From NCBI GenBank assembly GCA_030041075.1, contig JASHOP010000047.1, positions 1-36,313 of the forward strand: a DNA stretch of 36,313 nucleotides, written 5' to 3'. The notes beneath the pieces were generated by a model, which saw only the letters and a list, made by a program, of their open reading frames with translations, searched no databases and was not told the origin of the DNA. This DNA comes from Thermoplasmata archaeon (GTDB lineage Archaea; Thermoplasmatota; Thermoplasmata; Lutacidiplasmatales; UBA184). Within the stretch, counting starts at the first letter, position 1. Each line of letters starts with the position of its first letter. Shown piece by piece: positions 31,771 to 36,313 of this stretch. The translations under genes and the position numbers were made by a program.

Positions 31771-33177
31771 ATGCGCTGGCTCATCGTGGGAGGAGGGGCT
31801 CGCGAGCACGCGATTGCGGCCACGCTGGTCCGGGCGGAGGCCGAGGTCGTCGTCGCGAGCCCGAACGCCAACCCGGGCCTCGAACGCCTCGCCCGGGCGT
31901 CGGCCCGGCTCGAGCCGACCGAGGCCGATCGGATCGTCGCGTTCGCGCGTCGCGAGCGCGCGGGAGCCGCGGTCCTCGGTCCCGAGGCGTCGCTCGCGGC
32001 CGGGGTCGCGGACGCTCTCCGATCGAGCGAGGTCCCGACCGTAGGGCCCGACCGCGCGGCGGCTCGCCTCGAGTCGTCCAAGGTGTTCTGCCGCGAGCTC
32101 CTCGCCCGGCACGGGGTCCCCGGGCAGCCGCGGTTCGCCGCCCCGACGACCGCCGAGGAGGTCGATCGCGCTGTCGCGACGTTCCCCGGGCCCTGGGTCG
32201 TCAAGCCGAGCGGCCTGACGGGCGGGAAGGGCGTCCGCGTCCTGGGGGCCGACTTCGCGGACCCGCGGGAGGGGACGATCTACGCGAAGGCGCTCCTCGT
32301 CCAGGGAGACCGGGTCCTCCTCGAGGAGAAGCTCGACGGCGAGGAGTTCAGCCAGATGGCGTTCGTCACCGACTCGGGGCTGTACCCGATGCCCGCGGTC
32401 CAGGACTTCAAGCGCGCCCTCGAGGGGGACCGCGGGCCCAACACCGGGGGCATGGGCTCGTACTCCCAGCGCGACCACCTCCTCCCGTTCCTGACGGCCT
32501 CCCACCGCGACCGCGCGACCGACTGCCTCGAGAAGGCGGTCGCGGCGCTGCGGTCGGAGGGCCTGGCGTACCGCGGCGTCCTCTACGGCGGGTTCATGCT
32601 GACGGCCGACGGGCCACGGCTCCTCGAGCTCAACGCCCGCTTCGGCGACCCCGAGGGGATCAACGTCCTCGTCCAGTACGAGGAGGGCAGCTTCTCCGAC
32701 CTCCTGCTCGGGGTCGCCACGGGTCGAGTCGACCCGAACCTCGTCCGGTTCCGACGTCGGTCGACCGTCGTGAAGTACCTCGTACCACCCGGGTACGGCG
32801 GCCGGGGCCCGTCGGGCGGGACCCTCGCCATCGACGAGCGCGCGATCGAGGACGCGGGGGTCCATGTGTTCTTCGGGAGCGTGGAGCCCGCCGGCCCGGG
32901 CGCGGTCCGCCTCGGCACGTCGCGCGGGCTCGCCCTCGCCGGGGAGGCGAGCGCGATCCACGAGGCCTCGGCCCGGGTCGAGGTCGCGCTCCGGCACGTC
33001 CGGGGCGACTACTACGTCCGCCACGACATCGGCACCCCCACCGACCTCGCGCGTCGGTGGGAGCACATGCGACACCTTCTCGCGCCGTCGGCGAAGCCGT
33101 CCCCGCTGCCGCTCAGCGTGGCGCCCCCGGAAGCTCCCCCGTCGAGCGCCGGGCCGGCGGAGCTTCTCCTCGGGTGA
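31771..33177 (+). CDS. purD: Phosphoribosylamine-glycine ligase
   Basis: This 468-residue enzyme catalyses the second step of purine synthesis, ATP-dependent ligation of glycine to 5-phosphoribosylamine. The N-terminus MRWLIVGGGAREHAIA is diagnostic. The ATP-grasp part shows VVKPSGLTGGKGV, LLEEKLDGEEFSQMAFV, the signature GPNTGGMGSYS and the metal-binding LLELNARFGDPE. It ends with the usual C-terminal domain plus a Pro-rich tail of about 25 residues. The gene is divergent from rpoL and lies upstream of tfs. Archaeal versions near 430-450 residues are usual, so only the tail is extra. Confidence 0.95.
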   Translation: MRWLIVGGGAREHAIAATLVRAEAEVVVASPNANPGLERLARASARLEPTEADRIVAFARRERAGAAVLGPEASLAAGVADALRSSEVPTVGPDRAAARLESSKVFCRELLARHGVPGQPRFAAPTTAEEVDRAVATFPGPWVVKPSGLTGGKGVRVLGADFADPREGTIYAKALLVQGDRVLLEEKLDGEEFSQMAFVTDSGLYPMPAVQDFKRALEGDRGPNTGGMGSYSQRDHLLPFLTASHRDRATDCLEKAVAALRSEGLAYRGVLYGGFMLTADGPRLLELNARFGDPEGINVLVQYEEGSFSDLLLGVATGRVDPNLVRFRRRSTVVKYLVPPGYGGRGPSGGTLAIDERAIEDAGVHVFFGSVEPAGPGAVRLGTSRGLALAGEASAIHEASARVEVALRHVRGDYYVRHDIGTPTDLARRWEHMRHLLAPSAKPSPLPLSVAPPEAPPSSAGPAELLLG

Positions 33178-33193
33178 CGTTCCCGCGCCATCG

Positions 33194-33201
33194 GTAAATA
33201 G
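33194..33201 (+). promoter_or_regulatory. TATA-like box for tfs-asnS
   Basis: GTAAATAG is centred about 27 bases before the ATG at 33225. Confidence 0.5.
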
Positions 33202-33224
33202 CCGGCCCCCGGTGAACTCGTTCC

Positions 33225-33533
33225 ATGTTCTGCCCCGATTGCAAGCGGCTGATGCGCCCGGACCGCGCCGCCGGGGTCTGGCGATGCACCGGATGCGCGC
33301 GAACGCTCCCGCTGGGACGGGGCGTCGAGGTCGGACGGTCGACGCCGCAGAGCCGGACGGTCGACGTGGTCGAGAAGACCGTCGCAACCCTGCCGAAGAC
33401 GAGCGAGGTCTGCCCGAAGTGCGGCCACGACGAGGCGTACTGGGTCCTTCGGCAGACGCGCGGGTCGGACGAGCCCGAGACCCGGATCTTCGAGTGCACG
33501 AAGTGCGGCCACAAGTGGCGAGAGTACCAGTGA
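33225..33533 (+). CDS. tfs: Archaeal transcription elongation factor TFS
   Basis: This 102-residue homologue of TFIIS and RNA polymerase small zinc-ribbon subunits rescues backtracked RNA polymerase by stimulating transcript cleavage. An N-terminal ribbon has C3xxC6 and C21xxC24. The C-terminal ribbon begins at VCPKCGHDEAYW and closes with ECTKCGHKWRE. The catalytic acidic tip is retained as SDEPETR. Length is typical. Its TGA stop overlaps the GTG start of the next gene (GTGA), coupling it to the tRNA synthetase. Confidence 0.92.
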   Translation: MFCPDCKRLMRPDRAAGVWRCTGCARTLPLGRGVEVGRSTPQSRTVDVVEKTVATLPKTSEVCPKCGHDEAYWVLRQTRGSDEPETRIFECTKCGHKWREYQ

Positions 33534-34834
33534 CCGAGCCCCCGAGCGAGCCGATCGTCCACGTCTTCCGGCCGGACGCTATCGGCCGTGACGTCCGCGT
33601 GCGGGGCTGGGTCCAGAAGTCCCGCTCGTCGGGCGGGATCCTGTTCCTCCTCGTGCGCGACCGGACCGGGATCGCGCAGGCGACGGCCCGGCGCGACGCG
33701 CTGGGGCCGGACGCGTTCGACGCCGCGGAGCACGTTCAGGTCGAGGGGGCGGTACGGATTGTCGGCACGGTCGCCGACGACCGGCGCGCGCCGGGCGGCC
33801 GCGAGATCCGGGCCCGCTCGGTCGAGCTCATCGACCCCGGCCTCCCGTTCCCGATCTTCGCCGACCAGACCGAGGAGTACCGGCTCGACAAGCGCCACCT
33901 CGTGATCCGCTCCGCGGAGCACGTCGCGACGTTCCGCATCAAGGCCGAGCTCCTCCGGGCGTTCCGGGAGTTCCTTGACCGGGAGGAGGTCCTCGAGATG
34001 ACCCCGCCCGTCCTCTCGGGCAACGCGGCCGAGGGCGGGTCCGAGGCGTTCCGGTTCGACTACTTCGGCCGCCCGGGGTTCCTCTCCCAGACCGAGCAGC
34101 TGTACCTCGAGGCGCTCCTCGCCCCGCACGAACGGGTCTACGCCCTGACCCCTTCGTTCCGCGCGGAGAAGTCGCGCACGCCCCGCCACCTGACCGAGTA
34201 CCTCCACCTCGAGGTGGAGCTCGCCTGGTGCGACCTCGCCGGACTCCTCGACTTCACCGAACGGATGATCGTCCACGCCCTCCACGCGATCGCGGATCGA
34301 AGGCCGGAAGAGCTCGAACGACTCGGCCGTCCGCCGCGGGAGCTCGCGGCGATCGAGCCTCCGTTCCCGCGGATTCGGTACGCCGAGGCGATCGAACGGT
34401 TGCGCCGGGCCGGGCTGCCCGTCGCCTGGGGGAGCGACCTCGGCTCGGCGGAGGAGCGGGCGCTCACGCTCGAGGAGCGGCGACCGCTGTTCGTCACCCA
34501 TTACCCGCGCGAGCTCAAGGCGTTCTACATGCTCCCGTCGCCCGACGATCCCCGGACGGTCGAGGCGGCGGATCTCCTCGGCCCCGAGGGGTACGGCGAG
34601 CTGGTCGGCGGATCGTGCCGCGAGACGGACGTCGCGCGCCTCGCGGAGCGGATCCGCGCCACCGGTTCGGACGTCGCCGAGTACGACTGGTACCTCGACC
34701 TTCGCCGGCACGGCAGCGTCCCCCACGCGGGGTTCGGGCTGGGCGTCGAGCGGGTCCTTCGCTGGGCCCTGCGCCGCGAGCACATCCGGGAAACGACGCC
34801 GTTTCCGAGGACTCCGGCGCGCCTGACGCCGTGA
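33530..34834 (+). CDS. asnS: Asparaginyl-tRNA synthetase
   Basis: This 434-residue class IIb synthetase has an N-terminal OB-fold anticodon-binding domain (VRVRGWVQKSRSSGGILFLLVRD) and a catalytic core. Motif 2 shows TPSFRAEKSRTPRHLTEYLHLEVELAW and motif 3 is GFGLGVERVLRWAL. Two features favour asparagine over aspartate. The first is the segment YPRELKAFYM, where AspRS usually has a different sequence. The second is the end of motif 3, which reads PFPRTPARLTP rather than FPRDP. The GTG start overlaps the tfs stop. If correct, the cell charges tRNA-Asn directly. A relaxed AspRS is the alternative. Confidence 0.85.
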   Translation: MTEPPSEPIVHVFRPDAIGRDVRVRGWVQKSRSSGGILFLLVRDRTGIAQATARRDALGPDAFDAAEHVQVEGAVRIVGTVADDRRAPGGREIRARSVELIDPGLPFPIFADQTEEYRLDKRHLVIRSAEHVATFRIKAELLRAFREFLDREEVLEMTPPVLSGNAAEGGSEAFRFDYFGRPGFLSQTEQLYLEALLAPHERVYALTPSFRAEKSRTPRHLTEYLHLEVELAWCDLAGLLDFTERMIVHALHAIADRRPEELERLGRPPRELAAIEPPFPRIRYAEAIERLRRAGLPVAWGSDLGSAEERALTLEERRPLFVTHYPRELKAFYMLPSPDDPRTVEAADLLGPEGYGELVGGSCRETDVARLAERIRATGSDVAEYDWYLDLRRHGSVPHAGFGLGVERVLRWALRREHIRETTPFPRTPARLTP

Positions 34835-34930
34835 TCGCCCCCGGGCCGGTGCGCCCGGGCGCTCCGGCGGGGCAAGGTTCAAGAGCGGGCGCGCACCTCG
34901 CCGGTCCGCTCGCTCAGCGGGGTCCCTAGC

Positions 34931-35458
34931 GTGGCAACAGAGCACGAGACCGACCGCGGGTCCGAGCGCCAGCCGGCACCGAAGGACCGCGCGCCGCTCG
35001 CGGTCGAGCGGATCACGCACCAGGACGTGCCGGCGATCTGCTCGCTCTACAAGCGGGTCTGGGAGGCCGAGCCGCCCGGCCTTCCGCCCGAGCTGTTGAA
35101 AGCGTGGCAGCCGACGCCGCTCGAGTTCACGAGCGGCATGGAGGGCGTGACGTACTTCGCCGCCCGGCGCGACGGTCGGCTGGTCGGCGTCGTCGGCTGC
35201 GAGCTCGGGCACGGGAATTGCCATCTCGTCCGCCTGGCGGTCGAGATCGATGCGCGCCGCCAGGGTGTCGCCACCGCGCTGCTCGGGATGGTGCTCGACT
35301 GGGCGAAGCGGTCGAACTCGGCCTCGGTCTGGGTGGACGCCCACAACCGGTTCTCGGCCGCGGCGTCGCTCTTCAAGCGCCTCGGGTTCTCCGAGTGCGG
35401 CCTGCTCCACAAGCACGACTTCGGCGAGGACGTCCGCCTGTTCGAGCGGATCCTGTAG
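34931..35458 (+). CDS. GNAT-family N-acetyltransferase
   Basis: This 175-residue protein has a GNAT acetyl-CoA-binding fold over about residues 25-165. The pyrophosphate-binding loop is RRQGVATALL after the strand CHLVRLAVEID, and the C-terminal ASLFKRLGFSECGLLHKHDF matches the family end. The first ~25 residues are charged and disordered. The substrate, whether protein or small molecule, is unknown. The GTG start has a TTCAAGAG sequence about 48 bases upstream, which would leave a leader of some 20 bases. It is about 100 bases after asnS. Confidence 0.82.
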   Translation: MATEHETDRGSERQPAPKDRAPLAVERITHQDVPAICSLYKRVWEAEPPGLPPELLKAWQPTPLEFTSGMEGVTYFAARRDGRLVGVVGCELGHGNCHLVRLAVEIDARRQGVATALLGMVLDWAKRSNSASVWVDAHNRFSAAASLFKRLGFSECGLLHKHDFGEDVRLFERIL

Positions 35459-35486
35459 CGCGCCGCCGGGCGCGCGGCGCCGCGAT

Positions 35487-36313
35487 CTACGCGGAGAGGC
35501 CCCGGGGCTGGCGGAGCGCGCGGAGCCGGCGCACCCCTTCCTCGGGCCGGCCCCGGAACACCTCGCGCGCGCTGCGGGCGAGCTCCGTCGCCTCCGTCCG
35601 GTTCGACGCGCCGCGCGCCCGCTCAGCGAGAAGCCGCTCGCCGGTCCGGGCGAGGTAGGCGGCCAGGTCGCGCTGGAGACGCGTCAGCGCCGCCTGGCGG
35701 AGCGTCCGGATCTGCTGCTTGAGCGGGGCGAGCCGCCCGGCGCGCAGCTCGGCCTCGAGCTCGGCTCCGACGTCCGCGGCTCCCTCGGGCGGGCCGAGCC
35801 CGAGCGCGGCGATGTCGCTCAGGAACGAGACGAGGCGCTCGAGGTCGTCCCGCGCCTGGTCGAGGTGCCGTTCCTTGAGCGCCACGACCCGGTCGACCTG
35901 CTGGTACGCTACGAACGCCTGGGGGACGTCCCCGGCCCGGGCCGCGTGGACCGCATCGTCGATCTGGTCGCGCTCGAGGCGGCTGTCGACCGAGTACGCC
36001 TCGAGCCGGGTGAGCCGCGACCGCGTTCGTCCCTCCCATGCCTCGAGCGCGGCGACGATCCGCTGCTGGGCGAGGCGCTCGATCCCGCGGACGACCTCGG
36101 CCCAGGCCTCCGGCTTGGACGAGCGGGCCGCCGCCTCCTGAGCCCACGCCGGCACCCGCGGGAGGTCGATGCCCAGGGCCCGGGCCGACTCGGACCACTG
36201 GGCGAGCCGCGCGACGCGTCGAGCGAAGTCGGCGGCGAACGGGTTCGCGGCCGCGGCCCGCGGGGGTCGAGCCGCGACCGCGCGTCGCGTCGGGTTCGCC
36301 GGCGGCGCGGGCC
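35487..36313 (-). CDS. Coiled-coil protein of unknown function, start beyond the window
   Basis: The frame is open from the stop at 35487 to the window edge (275 codons without start signal at the end), so this is the C-terminal part of a longer protein. The visible part is Ala/Arg/Glu/Leu-rich and almost entirely helical, with heptad-like stretches such as QARDDLERLVSFLSDIAALG and LKQQIRTLRQAALTRLQRDLAAYL. The sequence nearest the edge is a Pro/Ala/Arg-rich linker, which suggests another domain before it. No family is recognised. A GTG at 36155 could also start a shorter protein. Confidence 0.6.
   Translation of the reverse strand, partial: PAPPANPTRRAVAARPPRAAAANPFAADFARRVARLAQWSESARALGIDLPRVPAWAQEAAARSSKPEAWAEVVRGIERLAQQRIVAALEAWEGRTRSRLTRLEAYSVDSRLERDQIDDAVHAARAGDVPQAFVAYQQVDRVVALKERHLDQARDDLERLVSFLSDIAALGLGPPEGAADVGAELEAELRAGRLAPLKQQIRTLRQAALTRLQRDLAAYLARTGERLLAERARGASNRTEATELARSAREVFRGRPEEGVRRLRALRQPRGLSA

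Noticed and set aside
31351-33387. A 678-codon minus-strand open frame.
   Set aside because: Only the last 95 codons are real (rpoL); the rest is antisense to purD and tfs.
33113-35416. A 767-codon minus-strand open frame across asnS and the acetyltransferase gene.
   Set aside because: It is entirely antisense to well-supported genes and has no domain character.
1-36313. Search for CRISPR arrays, rRNA genes, prophage genes or attachment sites.
   Set aside because: No regularly spaced repeats, no rRNA-like sequence and no integrase or phage structural genes were seen; the only mobile element recognised is the IS630 copy.

Overview
This is a GC-rich archaeal chromosome segment. The archaeal assignment rests on RNA polymerase subunit L, transcription factor TFS, the archaeosine synthase ArcS, a Hef-type helicase, a bacterio-opsin-activator (HTH_10) regulator and a PhoU-like protein. 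It also rests on AT-rich TATA-like boxes 24-31 bases upstream of many start codons, which is the spacing of leaderless archaeal transcripts. UbiA/UbiD genes of the kind used for menaquinone, a high GC content and the mix of genes would fit a soil or sediment Thermoplasmatota lineage. That placement is an inference; no rRNA gene is present.

Layout. 4-1190 is an intact IS630-family insertion sequence with inverted repeats and a TA target duplication. 1331-9115 is a looser, accessory-looking stretch: a thioredoxin-reductase-like flavoprotein, a 1097-residue adenylate cyclase/ATPase/TPR signalling protein, an alpha/alpha-toroid repeat protein, an AlkZ/YcaQ-type DNA glycosylase and a glyoxalase-fold protein, with non-coding gaps. 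9694-12407 is an operon of a membrane protein, a winged-helix regulator, an ABC ATPase and its permease. 12850-19450 is a phosphate/polyphosphate island: HAD phosphatase, CHAD protein, divergent Ppx/GppA-HD phosphatase followed by two overlapping thymidylate-kinase-like P-loop proteins, SixA phosphatase and PhoU-like protein. 19595-24332 is a minus-strand run ubiD-ubiA-small ORF-arcS-tRNA-Val(UAC), in which arcS ends inside the tRNA gene. 24415-36313 is mostly housekeeping: HTH_10 regulator, dUTPase, Hef helicase without nuclease, GT2 glycosyltransferase, aldehyde dehydrogenase, zinc-ribbon membrane protein, KptA and RpoL, PurD, TFS, asparaginyl-tRNA synthetase, a GNAT acetyltransferase and an edge-truncated coiled-coil protein.

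How the parts may work together. The most interesting unit is the 12.8-19.5 kb island. A predicted polyphosphate-binding protein (CHAD), a predicted polyphosphatase (Ppx/GppA), a phosphohistidine phosphatase (SixA) and a phosphate regulator (PhoU) surround two P-loop kinases. These kinases look like thymidylate kinases but lack a recognisable TMP-binding RxPGGT motif, and the second has arginine in place of the Walker A lysine. No recognisable PPK1 or PPK2 lies in the window, so the pair are candidates for an undescribed phosphotransfer activity. A second notable feature is the overlap of arcS, whose product modifies G15 of tRNA, with the D-arm of a tRNA gene.
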